From Pseudomonas sp. MWU13-2105 (lineage in GTDB: Bacteria > Pseudomonadota > Gammaproteobacteria > Pseudomonadales > Pseudomonadaceae), in contig NZ_JALLIY010000010.1 of assembly GCF_023242315.1 (NCBI RefSeq), positions 186,001 to 250,000 on the forward strand: 64,000 nucleotides of DNA, written 5' to 3'. Under the pieces are notes generated by a model. The model searched no databases, had not been told where the DNA came from, and saw only the letters and a list, made by a program, of their open reading frames with translations. Position 1 is the stretch's first letter. Each line of letters starts with the position of its first letter. The position numbers and the translations under genes were made by a program. Shown here one piece after another: positions 25,260 through 34,540 of this stretch.

Positions 25260-27419
25260 TCAGGTTTCTTCACCACGTTGCAATTCGAACATCACCAACG
25301 AACGCCCGGTGAGGGTGTATTCGCTGTCAAAGGCAAAACGCTCCTGGCCCTTGACCTGCGGGTCGTTGGTATCGATCACGCAGGTCCAGTCCATGCCTTG
25401 CGGTACTTCCGGCAAGCGGAAGTTGACGCCGTCGTGGTGGGCGTTGACCGCCAACAGCAAGGTCGCATCGGCGCCGGTGCGGGAAACGCCGGAGACCTGG
25501 GCGCGGCCGTCGAGCAGCATGCCCAGGCAGCGGCCATTGCCGTCGTGCCAGTGTTCGGTGGTCATTTCCTGGCCGTCCGGCGCCAGCCAGGTGACGTCCT
25601 TGATTCCCAGTTGCTCGTTGTAGTCGCCGACCAGGAAGCGCCCGCGGCGCAGGATGGGGTAGGCCAGGCGCAGCTTGATCAGGCGCTTGACGAACTTGAG
25701 CAACGACTTGCCATCCTCGTCCAGCTCCCAGTTGACCCAGCCGATTTCGCTGTCCTGGCAGTAGGCGTTGTTGTTGCCATATTGGGTGCGGGCGAACTCG
25801 TCGCCGGCGACGATCATCGGCGTGCCCTGGGCCAGCAGCAGGGTGGCGAAGAAGTTGCGCATCTGCCGCAGGCGCAGGGTATTGATCGCCGGATCCTCTG
25901 TCGGCCCCTCCACACCGTGGTTCCAGGACAGGTTGTTGTTGGTGCCGTCCTGGTTGTTCTCGTCGTTGGCTTCGTTGTGCTTGTCGTTGTACGACACCAG
26001 GTCGTGCAGGGTGAAGCCGTCATGGGCGGTGATGAAGTTGATCGAGGTGTAGGGGCGTCGGCCGCGCTGGTCGAACAGGTCGCCGGAGGCGGTCATGCGC
26101 CGGGCGAAGTCGGCGAGCTGGCCGTCGTCGCCTTTCCAGAAGGCGCGCACGGTGTCGCGGAAACGGTCGTTCCACTCGGCCCAGCCCGGCGGGAAGCCGC
26201 CTACCTGATAGCCGCCGGGGCCGCAGTCCCAGGGTTCGGCGATGAGCTTGACCTGGCGCAGCACCGGGTCCTGGCGGCAGGCGACGAGGAAGCTGTGCCG
26301 TTCGTTGAAACCGTCGTGGTAGCGGCCGAGGATGGTCGCCAGGTCGAAGCGGAAACCGTCCACGTGCATTTCCGTGGCCCAGTAGCGCAGCGAGTCGGTG
26401 ACCATCTGCAGCACGCAGGGATGGCTCAGGTCCAGGGTGTTGCCGGTGCCTGAGTCGTTGATGTAGAAACGCTTGTCGTCGGGCATCAGGCGGTAGTAGG
26501 AGGCGTTGTCGATGCCACGCATGGACAGGGTCGGGCCCTGCTCGTTGCCTTCGGCGGTGTGGTTGTAGACCACGTCGAGGATCAGCTCCAGGCCGGCTTC
26601 GTGCAGGTGCGCGACCATCTCCTTGAATTCGGCGATCTTGCCGCTGGCCAGGTAGCGCGGGTCGGGGGCGAAGAAGGCGATGCTGTTGTAGCCCCAGTAA
26701 TTGGTCATGCCTTTTTGCAGCAGGTGCTGGTCGTTGACGAAGGCGTGGATCGGCAGCAGCTCCACCGAGGACACCCCGAGCTTGCGGATATGTTCCAGCA
26801 CCTCGTCGACCATCAACCCGGCGAAGGTCCCGCGCACCGCGTCCGGCACCGCCGGGTGGCGCATGCTGAAGCCGCGTACATGGGTTTCATAGAGCAGGGT
26901 ACGCTCCCAGGGCACATTGACCCGCTGGTCGTGGCCCCAGGTGTGGGCCGGGTCGATGACCTTGCTCTTGGGTACGAAGGGCGCGCTGTCGCGCTCGTCG
27001 AAGCTGAGGTCGGCGTCGGGGTGGCCGATGGTGTAGCCGAACAGTGCTTCGGACCATTTCAACTGGCCGACCAGTTGCTTGGCGTAGGGATCGATCAGCA
27101 GTTTGTTGGGGTTGAAGCGATGGCCGTTCTGCGGATCGTAGGGGCCGTATACCCGGTAGCCGTAGATCAGCCCGGGATGGGCGTCAGGCAGATAGCCGTG
27201 GAAGATCTCGTCGGTGTATTCGGGCAGATCGATGCGTTCGAGCTCGACTTCACCGCTGGCGTCGAACAAGCACAGTTCGACCCTGGTGGCATTTGCGGAA
27301 AACAACGCGAAGTTGACCCCCAGGCCATCCCAGGTGGCCCCGAGCGGGAAGGGCAGGCCTTCGCGGATTCGCGAGGGCTGGGCTTCGGGCGTGGGTTCGG
27401 GCTTTTTCGGCTTGGTCAT
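25260..27419 (-). CDS. glgX: glycogen debranching enzyme GlgX
   Basis: A 719-residue GH13_11 isoamylase-type enzyme that hydrolyses alpha-1,6 branches, releasing short maltodextrins for MalQ and TreY. An N-terminal CBM48 (GATWDGLGVNFALFSANATRVELCLFD) precedes the catalytic barrel. Catalytic residues lie in DGFRFDLATILGR (Asp), KLIAEPWDCGPGGYQVG (Glu) and ITAHDGFTLHDLV (Asp). Length is normal. It is the last enzyme gene of the minus-strand glgA-treZ-malQ-treY group, set off from the DUF2934 gene by 181 bp containing a class B REP pair. Confidence 0.97.
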   Translation of the reverse strand: MTKPKKPEPTPEAQPSRIREGLPFPLGATWDGLGVNFALFSANATRVELCLFDASGEVELERIDLPEYTDEIFHGYLPDAHPGLIYGYRVYGPYDPQNGHRFNPNKLLIDPYAKQLVGQLKWSEALFGYTIGHPDADLSFDERDSAPFVPKSKVIDPAHTWGHDQRVNVPWERTLLYETHVRGFSMRHPAVPDAVRGTFAGLMVDEVLEHIRKLGVSSVELLPIHAFVNDQHLLQKGMTNYWGYNSIAFFAPDPRYLASGKIAEFKEMVAHLHEAGLELILDVVYNHTAEGNEQGPTLSMRGIDNASYYRLMPDDKRFYINDSGTGNTLDLSHPCVLQMVTDSLRYWATEMHVDGFRFDLATILGRYHDGFNERHSFLVACRQDPVLRQVKLIAEPWDCGPGGYQVGGFPPGWAEWNDRFRDTVRAFWKGDDGQLADFARRMTASGDLFDQRGRRPYTSINFITAHDGFTLHDLVSYNDKHNEANDENNQDGTNNNLSWNHGVEGPTEDPAINTLRLRQMRNFFATLLLAQGTPMIVAGDEFARTQYGNNNAYCQDSEIGWVNWELDEDGKSLLKFVKRLIKLRLAYPILRRGRFLVGDYNEQLGIKDVTWLAPDGQEMTTEHWHDGNGRCLGMLLDGRAQVSGVSRTGADATLLLAVNAHHDGVNFRLPEVPQGMDWTCVIDTNDPQVKGQERFAFDSEYTLTGRSLVMFELQRGEET

Positions 27420-27494
27420 GGGCGCTCCTGCGGGTGTATTCGGTGGCGCGGTGTACGGATCGAAGGTTCATGTTGGCAATAACGCCACGTACCT

Positions 27495-27566
27495 GTGGGA
27501 GCGGAGCTTGCCCGCGAAGCTTTTGGCGATCTTCAGGACCTCTTCGCGGGCAAGCTCCGCTCCCAC
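27495..27566. repeat. REP pair, class B (GTGGGAGCGGAGCTTGCCCGCGAAG)
   Basis: GTGGGAGCGGAGCTTGCCCG... at the left and its reverse complement ending GCTCCGCTCCCAC at the right form a 72-bp inverted pair with a short spacer. The arm differs from class A but shares the GCTTGCCCGC core. It separates glgX from the upstream DUF2934 gene and could modulate expression along the operon. Confidence 0.87.
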
Positions 27567-27600
27567 ATCAGTACGTGCTGTCTTCAGTACCGTACAAGGC

Positions 27601-27885
27601 TCAACTGGCTGACGGCTTGCGTGGCGTTCGCGGTTTCTTTTCTGCGGCCGGTTTGGCGGCGGTGGTAGCCGGCTTCGCTGCCGTTTTCGGCGCAGCCGCC
27701 GGCTTGGTGGCAACCTTGGGCTTGGCGGCGGGTTTGGCCACCGGCGGCTTTTTCGGCGCCAGAGCCTCGGCTTCCGCCAGCTTGCGCGCCATCTCCCAAT
27801 GTCGGGACTCCTGGCCCGTGGGGCGACCCTCCGATTCCCAGATCTGGTAAGCAAATTCGCGGATGCGTTTTTCGTCGGTGCTCAT
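27601..27885 (-). CDS. DUF2934 protein with Ala/Lys/Pro-rich tail
   Basis: A 94-residue protein with two parts. Residues 1-40 are a DUF2934 domain (DEKRIREFAYQIWESEGRP ... HWEMARKLAEAE). Residues 45-94 are low-complexity Ala/Lys/Pro sequence (AKPAAKPKVATKPAAAPK...) resembling histone-H1-like or AlgP tails. ATG 27885 is favoured because AGGAG lies 7 nt upstream; the ATG at 27891 is too close to it. The gene sits 16 nt after treY in the same direction. DUF2934 proteins recur in glycogen/trehalose loci, but I know of no established function. A basic tail suggests nucleic-acid or polymer binding (inference). Confidence 0.8.
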   Translation of the reverse strand: MSTDEKRIREFAYQIWESEGRPTGQESRHWEMARKLAEAEALAPKKPPVAKPAAKPKVATKPAAAPKTAAKPATTAAKPAAEKKPRTPRKPSAS

Positions 27886-27901
27886 CGCCATGCTCCTGAA
27901 C

Positions 27902-30643
27902 TCAAGTTTGGATAAAGAGATTGACCGGGAAATCTCCGAGTGCCGCACCGACCATCAGCTCGCTATGGGGTGTGACTGCGCACATCGAAAAAAGTCCCTT
28001 TAATTTTCGCCCCGGTGCGGCGAACGGCAGTTTGACCCGCGTATCGCCCCAAACCAGTGCCTGTACCCGCGGCAGTCGAGTATCTGCCAGTAACCTGGCT
28101 GCCTGCCTGGGTACGATCACAATGGCCCGCTGCGTCGACGAGCTACGCATGAAGGCCAGTACATGCCCGGCCTGTTCGCCGAGCACTTCCAACGGTTGAT
28201 AATCGCCGCGACCGAAGACCCTCCCATGTTCGGCCCGCACCGCCAGCGTACGGGCAATCAAGGCCTGTTTGAGGCGACCGCTGCGCCAGTCCGCCAGCAG
28301 CGCTTCAGGCGATACCGACTGGTGCAACGCTCGTTGCCGCTCAGTGAAATCCACTGGTCGGCGATTGTCCGGATCCACCAGGCTGAAGTCCCAGAACTCA
28401 TTGCCCTGGTACAGGTCCGGCACACCCGGTACGGTCATGCGCAGCAAACACTGGGCCAGACTGTTGAGCGCGCCGGCCGCGGCGATTTTTTCCACCGCCG
28501 CCGCCAACGCCCGGCGCAGCGGCAGGCCGACGGAGCGGGTCAGCAGCGCGTCGAGGAAAGCCTGGCAGGCCTGTTCGTAGGCCTCGTTCGGTGCGCTCCA
28601 GCTGCTGTGCAGCTTGGCTTCGCGCAGTGCCTTGTTTTGCCATTGCCCGAGACGCCCGGCGTAATCGCGCAGCGCGGCCGGATCGTCGCTCGACAGTGTC
28701 AGCGGCCAACTGCCCAGCAGTGCCTGGTAGAGGATCAACTCGTCCGCCGCCGAGGGCGCCTGGGGATCAGCGCGCAGGGCTTGGGCCAGTTCACGAAAGC
28801 CGAGCACCTGTTCGACGTACCATGGGGCGCATTCGCTCAGCACCGCCAGTCGCGCGCGGCTGTCCTCGCCCCGTTTGTGATCATGGGTGGCGCTGGTCAA
28901 CAGGTTGTCCGGGAAGTTTTCCAGGCGTTGTTGATTGGCGGCATGGAAGTCGATCACGGGCGCACTGAAGCGCTCGCTGGAAAAACCCACGTCGTTGCGC
29001 GACAGCAGCACCGCCGAGCGATAGAACGCCGTATCTTCCACAGCCTTGGCCGCGGTCGGCGAGGTCAGTTGCTGGAAGCGCACGCAGGCATGCTTGAGCA
29101 GCTTGCGCTGACGGCCCGGTGCACGCCTGCGCCAGGGGTGCCCGCCGAGCCACTGTTGCAGGTAGTCGAGCAGCGGCCAGTCGGCCTCGCCGAGGGTGGT
29201 ACGGGCGCCGGCCAGGGCCTGTTGGAAAAAAACCTCGTCCTCGGCCGGGCGACCATTGGCATTGATGTAGGTGCGGTACACCGGGTAGTGCACGATCAAT
29301 GCCTGCAAGGCCCGGCGAATGGCGCCAAGGGTCAGGTCGCGGCTCATCAGGTCGTCCCGGGCCACCTGCAGCAGGGCCTGGGCCACGCTTTCACAATCCC
29401 CGGCGAGTCCACCGGCGAGGATCTGCTGGCGAGCCAGCCGGGCTTCCTCGGCGAACTCGGCGGGGCGTTCGCTCAAGCGGCTCCAGAGTTCGCTCAAGGG
29501 TTGCTCGCCACGCGGATCGTGTTGCAGCAGCGACACCTGATCCATGAATTCGTAGCCGGTGGTGCCATCCACCTGCCAGTCACGGGGCAGGCTTTCGCCC
29601 AGGCCGAGGATCTTCTCCACATAGATCGGCAGGTGCCGTCCGGGGGCCAGGCGATCGACCCGCCGGCGCAGCTTGCGGCAGTATCCGCGCGGGTCGGCGA
29701 GCCCGTCGATATGATCGATGCGCAGGCCATCGACCAGGCCATCCTCGATCAGTTGGAAAATTTTCCGGTGGGTGGCCTCGAACACCGCCGGGCGCTCGAC
29801 CCGCAGGCCGCCCAGTTCGTTGACATCGAAGAAGCGCCGCCAATTGATGTCGTCGGCGGCAGTACGCCAACTGGCGAGGCGGTAGTGCTGGCGTTCCAGC
29901 AGCCGGTGCAGGCGCTGGAAACCCTCGGGCCGGCGCGAGTCATAGCGGGCGAGGTTCTGCTCGATGGCGGCATGCAGATCGCCGCGTTGTGCAAGTTCAG
30001 CGCGCAAGACCCGCGCCTGGGCATAGGCGTCGGGCAGGCTGTTCAGGGCCTTGAAGTGCCCGGCCAGGGTTTCCAGCTGGGGGATGTCGGCCAGTATCTG
30101 TGCGTAATCCCGGGGACAGATGGGGAAGCGGTGCTGGTAATGTTCGACATGGAAGCCGCCAAGCCCGGCATCGAAGCGCAAGGGGATGGCGCCTTCCTGC
30201 AAGGCCACGCCGTAGTCGCTACCGAGGAAGGGCATCAGCAACTGCCCCTCGAGCAACGGGTCGGGTGAGTGCCACTGGATATCGAAGAATTCGCCGTAGG
30301 GGCTCAGCCGTCCCCATTCCAGCAGGTCCAGCCACCAGGGATTGTCCGCGCCGCCGACCGCCATATGGTTGGAGACAATGTCGAGGATCAGGCCCATGTC
30401 GTGTTGGTGCAGGGTCTGCACCAGGCGTCGCAGCGCCGCTTCGCCGCCCAGTTGTGGGTTGACCCGGGTCGGGTCGACCACGTCGTAGCCGTGCATGGAG
30501 CCGTCGCGCGCGGTGAGCAGCGGTGAGGCATAGAGATGGCTGATGCCCAGTTGCGCGAAGTAGGGCACCAGCGGCACCGCGTCATCGAGGCTGAACCCTC
30601 GATGAAATTGCAGGCGCACCGTCGCACGCAAGGGTGGGTTCAT
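27902..30643 (-). CDS. treY: maltooligosyltrehalose synthase TreY
   Basis: A 913-residue GH13_26 enzyme that converts the reducing-end alpha-1,4 bond of maltooligosaccharides to alpha,alpha-1,1, making maltooligosyltrehalose for TreZ. Visible motifs are the start TVRLQFHRGFSLDDAVPLVPYFAQLG, DIVSNHMAVGG, the nucleophile Asp in GLRIDHIDGLADP, the acid/base Glu in YVEKILGLGE, and Asp in TSATHDHKRGEDSRAR. Its ATG overlaps the malQ stop by four bases (30640-30643), so translation is coupled. Length is normal. Confidence 0.97.
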   Translation of the reverse strand: MNPPLRATVRLQFHRGFSLDDAVPLVPYFAQLGISHLYASPLLTARDGSMHGYDVVDPTRVNPQLGGEAALRRLVQTLHQHDMGLILDIVSNHMAVGGADNPWWLDLLEWGRLSPYGEFFDIQWHSPDPLLEGQLLMPFLGSDYGVALQEGAIPLRFDAGLGGFHVEHYQHRFPICPRDYAQILADIPQLETLAGHFKALNSLPDAYAQARVLRAELAQRGDLHAAIEQNLARYDSRRPEGFQRLHRLLERQHYRLASWRTAADDINWRRFFDVNELGGLRVERPAVFEATHRKIFQLIEDGLVDGLRIDHIDGLADPRGYCRKLRRRVDRLAPGRHLPIYVEKILGLGESLPRDWQVDGTTGYEFMDQVSLLQHDPRGEQPLSELWSRLSERPAEFAEEARLARQQILAGGLAGDCESVAQALLQVARDDLMSRDLTLGAIRRALQALIVHYPVYRTYINANGRPAEDEVFFQQALAGARTTLGEADWPLLDYLQQWLGGHPWRRRAPGRQRKLLKHACVRFQQLTSPTAAKAVEDTAFYRSAVLLSRNDVGFSSERFSAPVIDFHAANQQRLENFPDNLLTSATHDHKRGEDSRARLAVLSECAPWYVEQVLGFRELAQALRADPQAPSAADELILYQALLGSWPLTLSSDDPAALRDYAGRLGQWQNKALREAKLHSSWSAPNEAYEQACQAFLDALLTRSVGLPLRRALAAAVEKIAAAGALNSLAQCLLRMTVPGVPDLYQGNEFWDFSLVDPDNRRPVDFTERQRALHQSVSPEALLADWRSGRLKQALIARTLAVRAEHGRVFGRGDYQPLEVLGEQAGHVLAFMRSSSTQRAIVIVPRQAARLLADTRLPRVQALVWGDTRVKLPFAAPGRKLKGLFSMCAVTPHSELMVGAALGDFPVNLFIQT

Positions 30644-32721
30644 CGGTCACGCTCGGCGGCCTGGAGGCGGGCACAGGCCAGCAGTTCCAGGCGGCGGGCG
30701 GCGTCCACATCGTCGAGCAACTGGCTGCTGTCGCCGGGCAGGCGGCGTCGCCAGTTGGGGTGACTGTTGAGGGTGCCGGGCAGGTTGGCCTGTTCCTCGA
30801 CCCCCAGGGCGTCCTCCAGCGGCAGCAACACCAGCGGTGCCCGGGTATGGCCGAGGAAACGCACGCTGGCATCGAGGACCTGGTCGGTCTCATGGGACTC
30901 ATCGCGGAAATTCTGCGGGTCGCTGCTCAAGGCGCGTCGCAGGCCCTCGCGTTCGTGCTGGCGGGTTTCGCGCCAGTGATCGGCGGTGGCGCCATCGACC
31001 AGCCCGAGCTGGATGTTCCAGTCGATATCCCGGGCATGCCACCAGCCGTTGAGGGTCGGCAGGTCGTGGGTGCTGGTGATGGCCAGCGCGTTGTCCGGCC
31101 AGTCGAGGATCGGCCGGAAACGATGGTCGTATTCCTGCTCGAACAACAGCACGCGCATGCCGAGGATCGAGCGCGCGGCGAGTTTTTCCCGCAGGCCCTC
31201 GGGCACCGTGCCGAGGTCTTCGCCGAGCACCACCGCCTGGTGGCGGGCGGACTCCAGGGTCAGCAGGCGCAGCAGGTCGTCCACCGGGTAATACAGGTAG
31301 GCGCCGTCACTCGGCGGCGAGCCGAGGGGGATCACCCAGAGCCGTTGCAGGCCCATCACATGGTCGATACGCAAGCCGCCGGCATGGGCGAAGTTGGCCC
31401 GCAGCATTTCGATAAAGGCACGGAAACCGTGGCGCTTCAGGCCCTCCGGGGCGAAGGCCGAGATGCCCCAGCCCTGCCCGGTGCGGTTGAGGATATCCGG
31501 CGGCGCGCCGACGGTGAGTTCGGCCAGTAGTTCGTCCTGTCGGCTCCAGGCCTGGCTGCCGCCGCCATCGGCACCGACGGCGAGGTCGGCGATCAGGCCG
31601 ATGCCCATGCCGCTGTCGCGGGCGGCGTTTTGCACGCGCTCAAGGCACTCGGCGATCAGCCATTGGCTGAAGGCGTAGAAGCCGATCTCCTCGGCCTGTT
31701 GCTCGGCGAAGATGGCCAGGGCCGGGTTGTCGGGATGGTGCCAGGCCGAGGGCCAGTGTCGCCAGTCGGTACTTTCGCCGCGGGCGATGCAGGCCGCTTG
31801 CAGGGCTTCGAAGCGACAGTGATTTTCCAGGGCCTCGCCGCCGGCCTGGCGAAAGCGCGCGAAGTCGACGGCGCGCGGGTGAGTGCCGACGCGAAAAACG
31901 TCGTACAGCGCACGCAACAGGCGCTGTTTGGCACGGGCGGCGCGGGGCCAGTCGATCAACGGCAGTGCTTCCAGTTGCTGCAGTTCATCGGCCAGTCCGG
32001 TGGTGTCGATGGCCTGGCGCAGGGCGGCTTCACCGAGAATCGCTTGCGGTGCCGCATACAGACTGTTGAGGAACAACCGACTGGACGGCGAGTAGGGGCT
32101 GTAGCGTTGCGGGTCGCAGCTGAACATGGCGTGCAACGGGCTGATCGCCAGGGCCTCGGCGCCGCGTTCGCCGGCGGCGCGGACCAGGTTCTCCAGGGCC
32201 AGGGTGTCGCCGAAACCGCCGTCGCCGACACGTTGCAGGGCATACAACTGGACTGTCAGGCCCCAGGCGCGGGGGGGAGCGCTGTCGGTGGCCGCCGCCA
32301 CGCTGTGGCACTGCGCCGGGGCTACGGCGAGGGTGAAGTGCTGGCCGGCGATATGCACTGTCTGGTAGCCCACCGGAACCTTGCCCGGTAGTACCGCGTC
32401 CTGGTCCAGGTGCAAGTGCAGGACCGTACCGTTTTCCAGATGCACCTCGCAGGCCGTGTCGGCGGCGAAATAGTGGGCCAGGTCGAGGCCCTTGCCGGCG
32501 TCCACGGTCAACAGCGGTGGGAGGTGCTTTTGTTGCTGGGCGAGTTGCAGTTCCAGCAGGCTATTCTCGATGGCCAGGTCGTTGTCGGCGGGATGGCCGA
32601 GCCCGGCCAGGACCTTGCGCAAGACCTCGGGTCGGACCTTCTGCGGTCGGCCATTGGCGTCGATCCAATCGACGGCCAGGCCGGCCCGGCTGGCGAGTGT
32701 TTCCAGTTGCGCGTCGCTCAT
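30640..32721 (-). CDS. malQ: 4-alpha-glucanotransferase MalQ
   Basis: A 693-residue GH77 amylomaltase that transfers maltodextrin segments between chains, resizing oligosaccharides released by GlgX. A ~130-residue N-terminal MalQ extension precedes the barrel. Catalytic residues lie in GGLRIDHVMGLQRLWVIP (Asp), VVLGEDLGTVPEGLRE (Glu) and TSTHDLPTLNGWWHARD (Asp). Both ends overlap neighbours by four bases (treY at 30640-30643, treZ at 32718-32721), marking a tightly coupled treZ-malQ-treY unit. Confidence 0.97.
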   Translation of the reverse strand: MSDAQLETLASRAGLAVDWIDANGRPQKVRPEVLRKVLAGLGHPADNDLAIENSLLELQLAQQQKHLPPLLTVDAGKGLDLAHYFAADTACEVHLENGTVLHLHLDQDAVLPGKVPVGYQTVHIAGQHFTLAVAPAQCHSVAAATDSAPPRAWGLTVQLYALQRVGDGGFGDTLALENLVRAAGERGAEALAISPLHAMFSCDPQRYSPYSPSSRLFLNSLYAAPQAILGEAALRQAIDTTGLADELQQLEALPLIDWPRAARAKQRLLRALYDVFRVGTHPRAVDFARFRQAGGEALENHCRFEALQAACIARGESTDWRHWPSAWHHPDNPALAIFAEQQAEEIGFYAFSQWLIAECLERVQNAARDSGMGIGLIADLAVGADGGGSQAWSRQDELLAELTVGAPPDILNRTGQGWGISAFAPEGLKRHGFRAFIEMLRANFAHAGGLRIDHVMGLQRLWVIPLGSPPSDGAYLYYPVDDLLRLLTLESARHQAVVLGEDLGTVPEGLREKLAARSILGMRVLLFEQEYDHRFRPILDWPDNALAITSTHDLPTLNGWWHARDIDWNIQLGLVDGATADHWRETRQHEREGLRRALSSDPQNFRDESHETDQVLDASVRFLGHTRAPLVLLPLEDALGVEEQANLPGTLNSHPNWRRRLPGDSSQLLDDVDAARRLELLACARLQAAERDR

Positions 32722-34526
32722 GGGTGCTCTCCGGTGGGTGACTGCAAGACGTCCCCGGGGGTCAGGGTAACCAGCGCGCAGTAAGGGGCCAGATGGCCTT
32801 CATCCAATTGGCGACTGGCGCCGGCGGTGCTTTCGAACAGCAAGCGAGCTTGAGTGGGTGGGCTATGGCCGACGGATTCGGCACTGAGGTTGAGGTCGAT
32901 GCGCAGCAGGCTACCGTCGCCCATGCGCCAGCGCGCACTGAGGGCGCCTTCGGCCAGCACCTCGCTGCCCAGGGCCTGGGCGCCGGGGAGCCGGGGGATG
33001 ATTTCCCGGTGGCGCAGTTCCAGCAGTTGGCGGTAGAGGCGTACGGTGGCCCGGCGGTTGAAGTCGTCGCTTGCGTCGTTCAGGTCGGGGCGCGACTCGT
33101 TGAAGCTCTCGACGGCGTTCGGGTCGGGGATATGCGCCCGCCGCGCGGGGTCGGCAAAGGCCGGGAAATCGGCGAATTCGGCGCGACGGCCGTCACGCAC
33201 GGCGGCGGCCAGTTCGCCGTGGTGATCGGTGAAAAACAGGAAGGGTTCGCAGGCCGCGGTTTCCTCGCCCATGAACAGCAACGGAATCATCGGCGACAAC
33301 AGCAACAGCACCGTGGCCGCCCTCAGGGCCGGCGTCGGGCAGAGTTGGTTGAGGCGTTCACCGAGGGCGCGGTTGCCGATCTGGTCGTGGTTCTGCAGGA
33401 ACAGCACGAAGGCGCTGGGCGGCAGATGCGCGCTGGGTTCGCCGCGGCTGCGGCCGTGACGGTCGCGATGGCCCTGGAAAACGAAGCCCTGGCTCAGGCA
33501 GCGGGCCAGCTTGCTGGTGGTTTCCCGGGCATAGTCGGCGTAATAGGCGTCGGACTCGCCGGTCAGCAGGACGTGCAGGGCGTTATGGCCATCATCGTTC
33601 CACTGGGCGTCAAAGGCTTCCTCCAGCAGGCTGGCCTGGTTGCGTTCGTTTTCCAGGGTCAGCCACACGTGCCGCGCCGGGTCTACCTGGCTGCGGATCG
33701 CTTGCGCCAGTTCGTGGAGCAAGGTGCTGTCGTTGATCGCGTGCACGGCATCCAGGCGCAGGCCGTCGAAGCGGTACTCCAGCAACCACATCAGCGCGTT
33801 GTCGATGAAAAAGTCACGGACTTCGCGGCGGCGAAAGTCGATCGCCGCGCCCCAGGGGGTCTGCTGGTCGTCGCGGAAGAAGTCCTTGGCGTAGTGGCCG
33901 AGGTAGTTGCCGTCCGGGCCGAAGTGGTTGTAGACCACGTCCAGCAACACCATCAGGCCGTGCCCGTGGGCCGTGTCGATCAAGTGCTTGAGGTCCTCGG
34001 GCGAACCGTAGCTGGCCTGCGGCGCATAGGGCAGCACGCCGTCGTAGCCCCAGTTGCGTTCGCCGGGGAACTGGCCCAGGGGCATCAGCTCGATGGCGGT
34101 GATGCCCAGTTCGGCCAGGCGCGCCAGTTGGCATTCGACCTGGCGATAGCCGCCCAGGGCACCGACGTGCAGTTCGTAGATTACCGCCTCGTGCCAGGGG
34201 CGCCCCTGCCAATCCCTGTGTCGCCAGTGATAGGCCAGGGAGTCGACCACCTGGCTCGGCCCGTGCACATCGCCGACCTGGCGCCGCGAGGCCGGGTCGG
34301 GCACCAGTCGCTCGCCGTCGATGTGGAAGCGATATTGGCTGCCGACCGGGCAACGGGCCTCGAGGACAAACCAGCCGTCGTGCTGGGGCAGCATGGCCAG
34401 GGAACGCCCATCGCCGAGCTCGACGCTGACGTAATAGGCATCCGGGGCCCACAGCGCGAAGCGGGTATGCTCGGCGTCCAGCAGGGTTGCGCCATGAGGC
34501 CAGGTTTCCAGAGTCCGTAACGGCAT
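32718..34526 (-). CDS. treZ: malto-oligosyltrehalose trehalohydrolase TreZ
   Basis: A 602-residue GH13_10 enzyme that cleaves trehalose from the maltooligosyltrehalose made by TreY. It has an N-terminal CBM48-like domain (TRFALWAPDAYYVSVELGDG). Barrel motifs are DVVYNHFGPDGNYL, the nucleophile Asp in DGLRLDAVHAINDS, Glu in WLTLENERNQAS and the late Asp in LQNHDQIGNRALGER. It starts 14 nt after the glgA stop and overlaps the malQ start by four bases. Length is normal. Confidence 0.97.
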   Translation of the reverse strand: MPLRTLETWPHGATLLDAEHTRFALWAPDAYYVSVELGDGRSLAMLPQHDGWFVLEARCPVGSQYRFHIDGERLVPDPASRRQVGDVHGPSQVVDSLAYHWRHRDWQGRPWHEAVIYELHVGALGGYRQVECQLARLAELGITAIELMPLGQFPGERNWGYDGVLPYAPQASYGSPEDLKHLIDTAHGHGLMVLLDVVYNHFGPDGNYLGHYAKDFFRDDQQTPWGAAIDFRRREVRDFFIDNALMWLLEYRFDGLRLDAVHAINDSTLLHELAQAIRSQVDPARHVWLTLENERNQASLLEEAFDAQWNDDGHNALHVLLTGESDAYYADYARETTSKLARCLSQGFVFQGHRDRHGRSRGEPSAHLPPSAFVLFLQNHDQIGNRALGERLNQLCPTPALRAATVLLLLSPMIPLLFMGEETAACEPFLFFTDHHGELAAAVRDGRRAEFADFPAFADPARRAHIPDPNAVESFNESRPDLNDASDDFNRRATVRLYRQLLELRHREIIPRLPGAQALGSEVLAEGALSARWRMGDGSLLRIDLNLSAESVGHSPPTQARLLFESTAGASRQLDEGHLAPYCALVTLTPGDVLQSPTGEHP

Positions 34527-34540
34527 CTATGAAGACCCCC

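Noticed and set aside
28163..30268. 701-codon plus-strand open frame opposite treY
   Set aside because: Its sequence is low-complexity and motif-free, and treY on the other strand is unmistakable. Similar long antisense frames opposite treZ, GlgX, CcoG and the chemoreceptor were dropped for the same reason.
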